A stretch of DNA of 64,000 bases from assembly GCA_029216955.1 (NCBI GenBank), contig JANAVB010015600.1, positions 36,888,153 through 36,952,152 on the forward strand, in the 5' to 3' direction. The translations under genes and the position numbers were made by a program. Origin of the DNA: Iris pallida (taxonomy: Eukaryota; Streptophyta; Magnoliopsida; Asparagales; Iridaceae). Below, in pieces: positions 42,615 through 54,060 of the stretch (position 1 is its first letter; each line of letters begins with the position of its first letter). The notes beneath the pieces are model-generated. The model was not told where the DNA came from. It ran no database searches and saw nothing but the letters and a program-made list of their open reading frames with translations.

Positions 42615-45338
42615 TGTCACGCCCCAGAACCAGAATACTGGAGAGCGGGGGCGGACATAGCTAGCTACGTATAATGAAATGGAATCCATCTCACCATACG
42701 GTCATGGCTGTCTAGATATGTGAGGGTTTATCTACAAGCCATCAGTCTCTTAGGGTCATAAATTATCCTACTGTCTCAATCTCAACCAACTAATAATAAT
42801 CACAAGATATCAGATCACTAAATATACAATTGTAAGGCGTCCCAAACATTACATATCCAGATGATCATGAAGCTAGTCATACAAAATGTAAGGACTAGCA
42901 AGAGTTAAGTCATACATGATCAACCTCGAGTTGCCAATCATGATTACAGCCCGTAGGCAGACAGTAAATAAAGTGCATCGAGCTAACAGGTGCTCGTCGG
43001 CTAAACGCCTCAAAAGAATGATTTTACAATATAGTGAGCGAAACAAAATAGAAAACCCACTCGTTGCCCGGGTTCCGTCTAGTGTTCACCATCGGGCTGG
43101 AAGACAGGTAGATCCTCTGGAGCTGCTCTGGTATCTGGCCATACAAAACCAGATGGGTCAGACCCCAGAAAGAGCAAGTGCCACAAAGGAGGCCACGAAA
43201 TAAGAATAAAAACCAGCAATCAACACAATAATATAATTACATAATAAAAGACAGTAATTTAAGAAAAACATGATGGGTAATATAAAAGACAATTTTGTAT
43301 AGAATCACTAAAAAGACAAGACATATGGAAAAGCATGACAGGATGATATACGATGAGATAACCATGGGACTATTCAGATGGCCAGGTTACAACCCATAAA
43401 CCAAATAAGGACCGGAGTTGTAACCCTTCGTCTGAACGGAACTTGGTTTCTCTCACCATTTATCGGCAAGATAAATATAAGGAATCAGGTCAAGTGACAA
43501 TCTGGAGTGACAATCATTATAGTGACAATCTGGAGTGACAATCATTCTATCATTCTGGTACATTCTTACAATCAATCAATTCTAGACAATACTATACTGG
43601 ACTAAACTCCATCCAAGCAATCACGGCCAATCATTGCCTACGGCTTTCCACATTAACTAACTAGGGTTATCACAAGCCTAATTACTAGCAAGATGCAGCG
43701 AGATGTTCCTCCAGCCACAAGCCCTGCAGCTAATCCAGGTTATCCAGGCGATTTGGATTCATTAAGCAGTTATCAATAATTATGTGCCCCACATGACGGT
43801 GAGCTGGAAATGTGTCCTACTCGACGGCAGGCTACAAGTCCAAACGATTGCGGCCGGAATAACGGGATTGCCTATAACTGGGGAAAAATCTCTCATGACT
43901 ACTGAATTATTCTAGTTATTAGCCTTAGTAAATTTTAGTAGGTACTCCTGACCGTGGTACTCAGGAGTCCCATCCTAGACATGATACAAGACTGGACAAG
44001 TAGATTTAACAAGCAAGCAAGAAGAACCACCCACGGTGTCAAGACAGGTCAAGTTAAGTTATCAGGTCATGTCAAGTCAGGAGTGCGCCGCCACGGGCCA
44101 CTATCAAGTCGGGTTAGTCATGTCAGGAGTGCACCACTACGGGTCACTGTCGTGTTATGCAAGTTCCTTGTCATACCCAGCCATGTACAATAGTCATTCC
44201 AAACATATTAAGTAAAATTAAGTTCATGACAAAAGGCGTAAGGATATAAAATGGGCATGAAATATCTAATAAAATATCAATATACAGGGCTATGGAAGAT
44301 CCAGGCCTAAGGAAAATAAAACCAAATCTCCATAATTGGACAGATTGCGCAAGGGTCCCTGGGGTCGGGTTGCGCAGGAGTCAGTGCGCCAGGGGCCAAC
44401 TGCGCAGGGGTGAGCTGCGCAGGGTACCAACTGCGCAGGGGTGGATGGCGCAGCAGATGGTTTGCGCTGGATCAGGTTGCGCCGGAATGGATGGCGCAGG
44501 GTCAGATTGTGCAAGGACGGACTGCGCATGGATGGATTGCGCAGAAGTGGACTGCGCATGGGCAGACTGCGCAAGAACAGACTGCGCAAGAATCCATGCG
44601 TACTCGGGTTGAGCGCAGTTCGCCAAGAGGCAAGCTGCGCACTCGGCGCTGCGCTAAAGAGCGCTGGCCGAGGGGGATGCGCAATCCAGCACTGCGCTAA
44701 AGAGCGCAGGCTGCTGTCTTCTTCTCCAGGCCGAGAAGAAGACTCCAAGAACTCCAAAGTTCAAAACTTTATAACTTGATCAAATCAAAACGAAATTTAG
44801 ATTTTCAAAGCTCTAACTTGAGTAAAATTGAATTCTCTTCCACATGGAAGCATCAAAACAAACTAAAATCCAAGTTAAATAGATCAAAATCATGCAAATC
44901 CGAAAATAGTAAAAACCTAGATCTAGAACAATGGAAACTCCAAATCACAAAATATCAAGTTCTAATGTTGATCTCCATGGCCTAATCTAGCTAATAGACA
45001 AATAAAAAGTGGTTCTCATGTGGTGGCAAGGTGCACTTGCCTATGGGTGGAGAGTTGTGTGGAAGAAGGAAGAAGAAGAAGAAATAAATGAAAATAATGA
45101 GGAGAGAGAAAGGTTGGTAGGTTTTAATGAGGGTGGTTGTGATGGAATAGAGGTGGAGAATAGGGTAAGGTGTTCCACTCATGATGAACCAAACCAAACC
45201 AAACCAACTCCACAAAATAAAACCAAGCCATGGTTCAAACCCATTTACGAGAAACCAAATCCACAAGTCGAAAAAATAAAATACGTGCCAAAATCAAATT
45301 ACGAGTACAAATACGAAATACAGGAAATGGGGGTGACA
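42615..45338 (-). repeat. Gypsy-2 5' LTR (2,724 bp)
   Basis: Same length as the 3' copy. The TGCGCA cluster (44340-44715) keeps most CpG sites. The frames over this cluster on both strands are repeat-driven and not counted as genes. Confidence 0.95.
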
Positions 45339-48300
45339 CTTCGACCCGTCCATCCCGAAACGCTGAAGTACCCGGTGAATGTACTTCGTTTGGGACAAGT
45401 GTAGCAGCTTGGACTCTCTCTCTCGGTTGATCTCCATCCCAAGAATAGTCTTCGCTGCGCCCAAATCCTTCATATAGAAGGCCGCGCCCAGTTGGCGCTT
45501 CAGCTCCGCTATCCTAGTGCCATTCCGACCCACTAATAGCATATCATCAACATAGAGCAGTAAAATGATGAAATCATCCTCGACAAAATACCTCACAAAT
45601 GTACAATGGTCCGACGTCGTCCGTGCATAACCATGCTCTCCCATAAACGACTCGAACTTCCTGTACCACTGCCTCGGAGCCTGCTTCAGACCATACAAGC
45701 TCTTCCTCAACCGGCAGACCAAATGTGACTTGCCCTTCTCACAGAATCCCTCTGGCTGCTCCATGTATAACTCCTCCTCAAGATCACCGTGGAGGAATGC
45801 CGTCTTCACGTCCATCTGCTCGACCTCCAAGTCGAGACTGGCTGCTAATGCTAGCACCACCCGAATAGACGAATGCTTGACGACAGGCGAAAAGATCTCA
45901 TCATAATCCACGCCTTTCCGCTGACCGTAGCCTTTGACTACCAGCCTCGCTTTATATCGAGGGCGAGTAGCATCATTTGTCTGCTTCACTCTGAACACCC
46001 ATCGATTCTTCAAAGCCTTCTTGCCCTTTGGCAACCGCACCAGATCATAAGTGGAATTGGTGTGCAAGGAACTCATCTCCTCCTGCATAGCCACCATCCA
46101 CTCCTGCCTGTGTTCGTCTTCCATAGCCTCTGCAAAACTTTCGGGCTCTCCCCCGTCAGTCAATAGCACATACTCATCTGGTGAGTATCTCGTAGATGGT
46201 CGACGATCCCTATCACTCCTCCTCAAAGGAACCACTGGTGCTGGCTGTATACCGACAGCCTCCTCCCCTTCAGGAACTACCTCTCTGGCATGCTCATCCT
46301 CCTGAGGGACATCCTGACCACCATCAGCAGGCTGATGATCAAGGTTGGGAGCAACTCCATGTACTGGCTCCCTCATAACTGGATCCTCTGCGATGTCCTC
46401 TGGAAACTGCTCGAAGCGAAATGACTCTAACTCAGGCAATTCCTCAGCCTCAGAAGGCGTTTCGGAATCCTGAGTGTTGGTCATGGTCTGATCCTCGACG
46501 AACACCACGTCCCTGCTTCTGTAGAGCTTTCCTTCCACTGGGTCGTAGAGTCTATAGCCAAACTCATCCCGACCGTAGCCGACAAAGACGCATCGCCTCG
46601 TCTTCGGCTCAAGTTTGGTCCTTTCGTCCTTCGGTACATGTACGAAGGCCTTACATCCAAACGCCCGCAGGTGATTGTATGACGGCTCTTTGTCGTACCA
46701 TACTTTATCAGGCACATCACCCTGCAAAGGAGCACTAGGCGACAAATTAATAACATAAGCAGCTGTGAGAAGAGCCTCACCCCAATAACTGCCCGGCAAG
46801 TTTGCTTCTGACAGCAAACACCGCACCCTCTCCATCAGTGTCCTGTTCATGCGCTCTGCTACACCATTGAGCTGAGGTGTCTTTGGCGGAGTCTTCTGGT
46901 GTCGTATCCCTTGCTCTCTGCAATACGCATCAAAGGGACCGATGTATTCGTCGCTATTGTCGGACCGAACACACAACAACTTTTTGCCCGTCTCCCTTTC
47001 AACAGAGGCCTGAAACTCCTTGAAAGTAGGCAGCACCTGATCCTTGGTCTTTAAGGCATAGACCCAAACCTTCCTGGAACAGTCATCAATAAAAGTCACA
47101 AAGTAAGAAGCACCACCAAGAGATTTTACCTTCATAGGATCGCAGACATCCGAATGAATCAACTCGAGCAACGCCGGCTTCCTCGAACTTGGGTGACTTT
47201 GGAAAGACACCCTATTTTGCTTTCCAGCTAAACAGTGCGTGCACTTCTCCAACTTTGTAGACTTGAGCCCCGAAATCACTTTCCTGTTCACCAAGTAGCT
47301 CATCCCCTTCTCGCTGATATGGCCGAGCCGCCTGTGCCACAACTCGGTAGACGCATCACTGACTGCGTTCACCTCCTGTGCCCCCTCTGCGCTCCCCTCC
47401 ATATAGTAAAGACCAGACTTCTTGCTTCCTCTGGCAATCACCATCGAACCTCTGGAAAGCTTCCACTGACTGTTCCCGAAGAGACTGAAGAATCCCTCGT
47501 CATCCAACCTTCCAACCGACACCAGGTTGAAACGGATATCAGGGACATGACGAACATCCTTGAGAATAAGAACCGCACCCGTCTTCGTTCTCAAATGCAC
47601 ATCTCCAACGGCAACCGCCTTCGACACATCTCCGTTGCCCATCTTCAACACTCTACAGTCGCCTGTAGTGTAAGTGGCAAACAGTGCCCTGTTGTGAGAT
47701 ACATGTGCTGAAGCCCCTGAGTCCACCAGCCAAGAATTGTCATCACAAGCGAGATTAGTAATGATCTCATCACGTACGACGATCACATCGCCTCCATGCA
47801 CCGAGGCCGTCGCTGTAGTGTTCTCTTCTTGCTTCCCCTTGTCGCTCTTCTTCTCTCTCTTCCAAGCGAAACAATTCTGCTTGATATGGCCCTTCTTACC
47901 GCAATGGTAACACTCCGAGTCCTCGTAACGACCCTTGGACTTCCCCCTGCTCTTGTCTCTGCCACCACCTGGACCCCTGCTTTTGCCTCTTCCGCGGCTC
48001 TCTGAAACCAATGCCTCTGAGTGGTGGGATGTGGATGAAGTGCCCTGAGATCGTCTCCGCATCTCTTCATTCAACACCCCGCTCTTGGCAAACTCCAGAC
48101 TGACCACGCCCTCTGGAGCAGAAGCGATCATAGATACTCGTACGGTCTCCCACGAGTCTGGCAATGTACACAGCAGCCATAGTCCCTGAACTTCGTCGTC
48201 GAACTTGACTCCCATAGAAGATAGCTGGTCAACCACGCCCTGGAACTCACTCAAGTGATCCGAAATAGACGCCCCATCCTTGTATCGCAGATCCATCATC

Positions 48301-48611
48301 GTTCGGATCAGGAACAACTTGTTTACCCCGGTCTTCTTCGCATGCAAGGATTCCAGCTTATCCCACAACGTCTTCGTGTGCTCAATATTGGCAACGTGAT
48401 TGTACACGTTCTCATCAACAAACTGCCGTATGTACCCACACACCTGTATGTGCTCGAATGTCCAGTCCTCCTCGGATTTATCACTGGACTTCTCGGATGC
48501 AAACACGGGTAGATGCATCTTCTTGACAAACAGCAAATCCTTCATCTTGCTCCGCCAATAATGATAGTTTGTGCCATTAAGATTCACCATGCGCACCGGC
48601 TTCGCGTCCAT
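45339..48611 (-). CDS. gag-pol: Copia-4 Gag-Pol polyprotein, part 1 (open to the Gypsy-2 insertion)
   Basis: An open frame from ATG 48611 of about 1,090 codons, ending where Gypsy-2 enters at 45338. Gag starts MDAKPVRMVNLNGTNYHYW. A basic Arg/Gly/Ser tract precedes the knuckle CYHCGKKGHIKQNC (residues ~233-246). Protease has WLVDSGASAHVSH (~292-304). The pre-integrase zinc region has LWHRRLGHIS and CTHC. The integrase core has LIHSDVCDP, VRSDNSDEY (~550; the usual Gly-Gly is Ser-Asp) and NGVAERMNR. RT has NRWVFRVK, ARLVVKGYGQ, MDVKTAFLHGD and YVDDML (~1019). It would encode all particle and replication functions except RNase H, which is separated at 37150-37905. This is the best-preserved pol in the window. 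Confidence 0.93.
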
Positions 48612-48683
48612 CTCTCCTCTCTGGTTTCTCTGTCAACTACTGACACTCCTTCTGAATTCCAGAACCTGGCTCTGATACCACTC

Positions 48684-49498
48684 AGTTGGAAAAGAAGCAC
48701 GGAAACCTTTCCCCAAATCGGAGAGTACCTGCGAGAGGACCGAGCAATACAACGCACGAACCCAAAAACAAACACACAAAACAATCCACGCAGACACAGA
48801 GAATTTTTGACGTGGAAAACCCTTGCGGAAAAAACCACGGGACGATCGGAGTCCAACCCTGAGAAGCCTCCACTAATAGAATAGAAGAATTACACCCTCT
48901 ACAAACTCCTCCCGATCCAAATCGGATCCCCACAACACTCAGAGATAAGAACAATGATTACAAGGCTACGAAGAGCGAGAACGACGAGTAGAGATTACCC
49001 GAACACGATCTCCTTCGAATAGCGACCTTCAATCCTCCGTCTTCTTCTCCGAAGTTGCAATGGCACTCTTGCCTCCTTCCTCTCTCCAAGTTGTGTTACG
49101 TTTGCAATAATGTTGCACCAATGAATTAGGGTTGGGAAATCCCAATATAACTCCCTAATCTCGCAGCAAACCTGAACCGTTGGATTAGATCCAGTGGTGA
49201 AAACTCACCCGAAATTCCGCTTCAGCCCCGACGACACAGAGTTCGGCCAGAACTCTGTGTCGAGCAAACAGCACCTAACGCCAACATTCTGGAAGGCCAG
49301 ACCGAGTTCGGCCAGAACTCGGCCTGGGACCGAGTTCGGGCCGAACTCGGCAGGCCCAGGCCAGAATCTCCCTTAGGAGCAGCAGCAGCAGTAACAACTC
49401 CCCGTCGCCTACTTCCCGAGCTTCTTCGACATACGAACGGCGCTCGTCGCACTCCGGGGTCTTCTCCACATAGGTTGGGAACCCCACCCACTCCAACA
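48684..49498 (-). repeat. Copia-4 5' LTR (815 bp)
   Basis: Very similar to 36317-37132. The first base on the plus strand is A where the other copy has T (AGTTGG for TGTTGG). It ends CTCCAACA before the CAGGC duplication. Confidence 0.94.
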
Positions 49499-49503
49499 CA
49501 GGC

Positions 49504-51013
49504 AGGTTAGCATGCCCCACTATAGAATGATGCATCGTACGATGACCTCTGAATTAGAGAAGACATCGTCGACCCATACGATAATCTTCACGGTCGTGAA
49601 AGAAGCTGCAGGAGGCAACGCAATCATCGCTGTCAGACTCGGAGTCATTCGTTAGCTTTGATCCCCCGTGGATTACTAGCGTTTCTAAGATTATAATTCA
49701 CTGGAAGCACAATTATAGAAAGTTCGAATATGTCTTAAAAGAAATTTTTGAATATAATAATATATTTAAAAAAAAATCACTGGGCCTCCCTCCAGTGCCT
49801 CTCATGTAGATCCGCCAGTGCTCGTGATTGAAGACTCCGATACGAGCAGCCGCCTCCCGAAGCCAATGCAGTGCTTGACAGTCAGTACCACGATCTCTTA
49901 CACACGTTCATTATCAGCAGCAACGTTCCTTTGGAAATGTATGAGTTGCTAAGTTTAGGTACTTCAGGCTAGGGAGATGATTCACTATAGCCAGTGCATC
50001 TTTCATTCTGAGACAAATTCTCAAACATAATAGGCAAAATCCCAAAAATAACTTCAACTAATTTCGGATACACAAAATACAATATACAAAATTTTCGGAT
50101 CGTCAGACTTGCTTCGGAATATGCTGGTGTGGATGAACCGACTTTATTTAAAAACCAGATGATTTAACTAGAGTTTAATATATTTCAACAGGTTGTCTAG
50201 TATTTGAATTTTGGTGAAACATTAATAAATATAAAGAACCTGATATGACGTTTCAGGAGTTCTTGTGCAAATCAAAGAAGAGGCGAAAGGTGGTTGGAAC
50301 TTAAGCAGTCAATTAGGATTTCCGAATCACATGTGATTTGAAATACAACGTTAGTCAATTAGAATTTCAGAATGAGATTTCATAAACACTCGTTAGTCAA
50401 TTGCGATTCAATAATCACATGAATAATGGAGGTATAAAATCACAAGAGACTGTTTCCTATTCATTTTTTCACATTATAACCGCACCTTGAAAATGTGTTG
50501 AAATACCAAACTCATATCCTCTTAATTCTTATCGATCCCTAAGTCTTCTTCTTTGTCCAATGTGCAAGTTCGAGAATGGCCTCTCCGATCAATTAAGGAT
50601 ATTTCTTATCCAAGGTACCCAAACCATTTCGTCGATTCGAAGTGCTACTCCAACCATCTCAGCCTCCCCGTCCACCCCTTTGTTCTCCTTCCACACATTC
50701 ACAATCATTCAATCCACGAAGTGCTCCTTTAAACATATAACCTACACCTAGTATTACCATTGATAAATTTGTCACTTCCGGTAAGGAATATGACGACTAC
50801 AAGGAATAATGAGAAGAATACGAGTTTTTTTTTGAAAAATTCTTGGATATTGAAAGGGCTCCTTGGCAATTACAATTCTCTTTTTTTTTCCTGTGATTTT
50901 GTTGAACTTTGATATGGCTTTAATTGTACTTCTTTATTATTATTTTCCAAGAAAATAATAACTTTTATTGAACAAGACAACGGTCTCAAATAAGAAATTA
51001 TTGTAGTTAGTTC
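49504..51013. other. Non-coding stretch with possible old transposon scraps
   Basis: No gene was recognised. Near 49780-49823 the minus strand reads GCACTGGCGGATCTACATGA, which resembles a common hAT end, but no partner end or duplication was found. The rest (50000-51013) is AT-rich and unassigned. Confidence 0.35.
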
Positions 51014-51016
51014 TAA

Positions 51017-51659
51017 GAGCATCTCCAACCCTATTGTGAGTTTAGAAAAAATGGTTGCCACATAGGATTGACAAACTTTTATTCCAAAAATTCTTCTCCA
51101 ATGCAAATGTAGAATAAAACATGAAGTTGACATGGCAATGACATGGCAAGGAGAATGTAAAGTTGGTTGTCTAGATCTAGACAATGCACTTCACAATGAC
51201 TTTGTCTCCACATCATCAATTATGAATAGAAATATTTATAAAAAAGTTGAAGAAGTTTAAAGTTGCCTTGGAAGTTGGAAAAAATACTTTTTATTGTCTT
51301 CTCAATACTTTTGCATTGGAGAGAGTTTTTCTATCTCATTGTCTTTTGAGATATAATTTTTCCACATAAACAAGACATTGTCTTGTGGCTCATGCCACCA
51401 GGGCCGGCCCTGGGGTAAGCCTGACAAGACTTCGGGCTTGGGCAACCCCCCTCCATAGGGCAACCCCCCAGGCCATTTAATTTTCTTAGGACCGGTACAA
51501 CAAAAATTCAAATTAAACATTTATCTTTCAATAAGGGTAAAGGGCAACAAAAATTAGCTCCGGCTAAGGCAACCCAAACTGCGGGGCCGGCCCTGCATGC
51601 CACATAGGAACCACCTAAGACTCACAACACTTAACAAGACAATAGGGTTGGAGATGCTC
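51017..51659. mobile_element. Tourist-like MITE with perfect 21-bp terminal repeats, interrupted by a hAT MITE
   Basis: GAGCATCTCCAACCCTATTG at 51017 is matched in reverse complement at the right end (51639-51659) for 21 bp. TAA flanks both sides (51014-51016 and 51660-51662). Without the nested element and its duplicate it is about 438 bp. No coding frame. GAGCATCTCCAAC-type ends with TAA duplication are typical of abundant plant PIF/Harbinger MITEs. Confidence 0.88.
51399..51595. mobile_element. hAT MITE (197 bp) nested in the Tourist-like MITE
   Basis: The ends CAGGGCCGGCCC are perfect over 12 bp in inverted orientation, and an exact 8-bp duplication CATGCCAC lies at 51391-51398 and 51596-51603. 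The end motif GGGCCGGCCC is itself palindromic. It resembles the end of the 23521 element, so both may be moved by the same hAT transposase. Confidence 0.93.
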
Positions 51660-51662
51660 TAA

Positions 51663-52285
51663 CTAATAGTTGATTGTGCCAATTAAAGAAAGAGATCTCA
51701 TTATCTCTTTATGATCTTTTACGCTCTCAAGTTGTTAGAGTGAGACATATTTTCTCCAGAGATTGCAAGTTCGAGCAACGGGGAAGCACTTTAAATTATT
51801 TGATGTGAGAATTAAAGTGAGGTGGGTGCGGTATAGCCTGGAGCGGACGAGATGCGGTCTAGATAGGTGCGGGTACGGTGTGATCCGGTACGGATACGGT
51901 GCAGATACGGTGCGATGCAGGTGGAAGAGGTTTTCGGGCCAGGATGTGGCCTTCGGATTGTGTTTGTAAGGCTTCTAGAATAAAAAATATATATATCTTC
52001 TTCCAAAAGAATGATAATTATAAATAAACATAGTAGAGACCCCATGAAGGATTTCAAGTACCAAACTTGAATTCCTTCTCCTCTCCCAAAATTTCTTAGT
52101 AAATATTTGACTACAACCATTAGCCAGAAATAACTTAGAAGAGACATCTTATGATCAAACAATCATTTGTTTGCTCAAATCAGTCCAACCGGCCTTCATA
52201 ATCGAACGTCCATTAGCTAGTAATGAGGCTTAGAACTTTTTATAGCTTAGAACGCAAGTTCTATCCTATGATTTGATGAAACATT
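51663..52285. other. Non-coding stretch with a TACGGTGCGG-like patch
   Basis: Near 51830-51930 short GGTGCGG/GATACGGTGC units recur irregularly. No genes or element ends were recognised. Confidence 0.4.
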
Positions 52286-52290
52286 ATTAG

Positions 52291-52789
52291 TGTTGTAAGA
52301 ATAAAATTTTCAACTCTGTATTTTAGACTCTAAAATTAAAATATAAAATAACGTTCTAACTGTGACCGAGGCTTGAACTTGGTTCAATGTCCTTAAGACA
52401 ATATTCGTCCCGCACTGGTGCTTACGGTTTAATGACAATTAGTCTCCCAGGATATAACAGTTCTTCTCCTTCGGTAGCAACACTTTACACCGCAAGAACT
52501 GTACGAAGCATCGTTTGTAGTCCTCTCTCTCACTTAGACTTAATGTTTGATAGATGAATTACTTCGGATTCATCTTTTTAAACACTCGTAGGACTATCCT
52601 TTTATAAGGGATAAAGAGACAAAATATAAAGAGACACATTGTTTGGAAGGGATACACCCTTCCGAGCAGACACAATGTTTGAAAGTGATACAACCTTTCC
52701 AACAAACACCTATTGAAAATTTTCAAAAATTAATTAAAACATTTTTTAAATTAATTTTTTAAGTCAACTTTTTATTCAATTTTCCAACA
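52291..52789 (-). repeat. Probable copia 3' LTR remnant (~499 bp)
   Basis: On the plus strand it runs from TGTTGTAAG to TTTCCAACA, matching TG...CA with short inverted ends, and is followed by ATCTCCACATAAAT, the complement of a copia purine tract. A TATA-like block reads on the minus strand near 52605. No second LTR was seen, so the element is truncated on the right. Confidence 0.6.
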
Positions 52790-53417
52790 ATCTCCACATA
52801 AATGAATATTTGACTGTGCACAATACAAACAATATGCAGACACAATTCAGACATAATGCAGACATATATAGAGAGAGACCATTTGAAAAGTTATTGTATC
52901 AGGATATGGGCCTTGAACGTTCCCTTGTCAATACTTATCGAGTTTACTAGTTATTCAGTGAACATGACGTGTTGAACTGTTCAGCTATTATTGTAAACTT
53001 AAGTCAATAAATATCATACAATTCCTTTTCAACCAAGATTGCTTCTATTGATTTGTTCATTTTGGCCCTGAACATTTGTCTGATTTCATGAGTGTTCTTA
53101 GAGAATTCAGCCTTATAGTTTCTCACTGAAGCAGCCCCACTTCCACACTCATATAGGTGACTTCCTAATTAATAAGAGTATCTTGCTATACTTCACTTGA
53201 ATTTCAAGCCATAGAAATTAATAAAGCAATGCTTAACCTAGTTTTTCTTTGCAGGCGACACTATTATTTGTCATCCTAGAGAATTGGAAGAGTATTTAAT
53301 TACTCGTCAGTGTTATTTAAGAATTTCACATAATTAGGTTGTCTCTTTGAACCTAGATCTTGGGATCTCCAGTAAACTAGGTTGGGGTTTTTTTTTTTGG
53401 AATTTCTTTTATCATAG
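52790..53417 (-). other. Probable 3' internal remnant of the 52291 copia element
   Basis: AT-rich, with short GCAGACACAA/CAGACATAATG repeats near 52835-52870. No RNase H frame was found. Confidence 0.35.
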
Positions 53418-53897
53418 TGTCACGACCCGCACCTAGTGGAAGGGCACGAGAAGTGAATACGCCCAGCCTACGCCGCAGTGTCGGCAGTAGAACGTTGTCC
53501 TGAGTCACCATATCTAACACAGTCTAGAATAAACTCCGAATGGAGAGTAAATAATAAGTAACTCAATCACAACACTGAGATGGAATAGAAGAGTAAATCT
53601 CAAGAGAGTCACAGATATAAATAGAAGTCTAGGTGTAAACCACCAGAACAAACTCAAGTACAACTCATAATGTCTCAAATAGAAAGACAATAAAAATACT
53701 AAGTCACAGCTAGACTATGGGCAAGTCCTCAGCGACTGTTGGATCCTCCTGAGGGTCCACGTCACCAGTGTCATCTAAGCCAATGCCATAATAAGTAGGA
53801 CAGAACTCATCATCATCACCTGTAAAATTTTCAACATGCTCAGTCAGGACGGAACGAGCACATATCTCTCACAACAGTTCATATCAGGATAGGACAT
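53418..53897 (-). repeat. Chromovirus-like LTR end fragment
   Basis: Starts TGTCACGACCCGCACC, the complement of a gypsy LTR end, and runs ~480 bp in the same general layout as the Gypsy-2 LTR end, until a CACTA-like terminus begins at 53898. Confidence 0.55.
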
Positions 53898-54060
53898 CAC
53901 TACAAAAAATAGGGCCTACAATAGCTATTTTTCTATAGCATTCAAGTGTCCCCGCTATAGAATGTTATCAACAATAGCATTTTTTCTGCAGTACTATAAA
54001 AATATCTACTTATAGCGTTTCATGAACGCTGTAGAATCTATAACATTTTTATATCATATG
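53898..54060 (+). mobile_element. CACTA-like left terminus with subterminal repeats
   Basis: Starts CACTACAAAAAATAGGGCC. The next 160 bp hold CTATAGC/GCTATAG and CAATAGCA motifs in both orientations. A second CACTACAATAG-like start occurs near 54376. The right end was not identified before 57896, so how much of the following gene debris lies inside the element is unknown. Confidence 0.55.

Larger units (their letters stand above)
37911..45338 (-). mobile_element. Gypsy-2: non-autonomous Ty3-gypsy element with gag but without pol, nested in Copia-4
   Basis: Two 2,724-bp LTRs (37911-40634 and 42615-45338) enclose 1,980 bp, flanked by CTTCG. Gag and leader lie at the right, so the element reads on the minus strand. 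The internal region holds an open gag frame and, near the 3' LTR, only a chromodomain-like scrap; protease, RT, RNase H and integrase are gone. It resembles known gag-only LTR elements that depend on an autonomous partner. Confidence 0.93.
36317..49498 (-). mobile_element. Copia-4: complete Ty1-copia element interrupted by Gypsy-2
   Basis: LTRs at 36317-37132 and 48684-49498 are about 816 bp each and very similar. The 5-bp duplication CAGGC flanks the element (36312-36316 and 49499-49503). The primer site (complement of GCTCTGATACCA, 48669-48680) lies at the right, so the element is on the minus strand. A purine tract (complement of AATCTTCCCCTTC) adjoins the left LTR. The internal region without Gypsy-2 is about 4.1 kb. 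Gag to RT is one long open frame; RNase H has three stops. Confidence 0.95.

Noticed and set aside
49780..49823. Possible hAT end (complement GCACTGGCGGATCTACATGA)
   Set aside because: Only one end is visible and no duplication was found.
50560..50751. Short open frame starting MCKFENGLSDQLRIF
   Set aside because: No recognisable domain and no neighbouring element sequence to support a gag or gene call.
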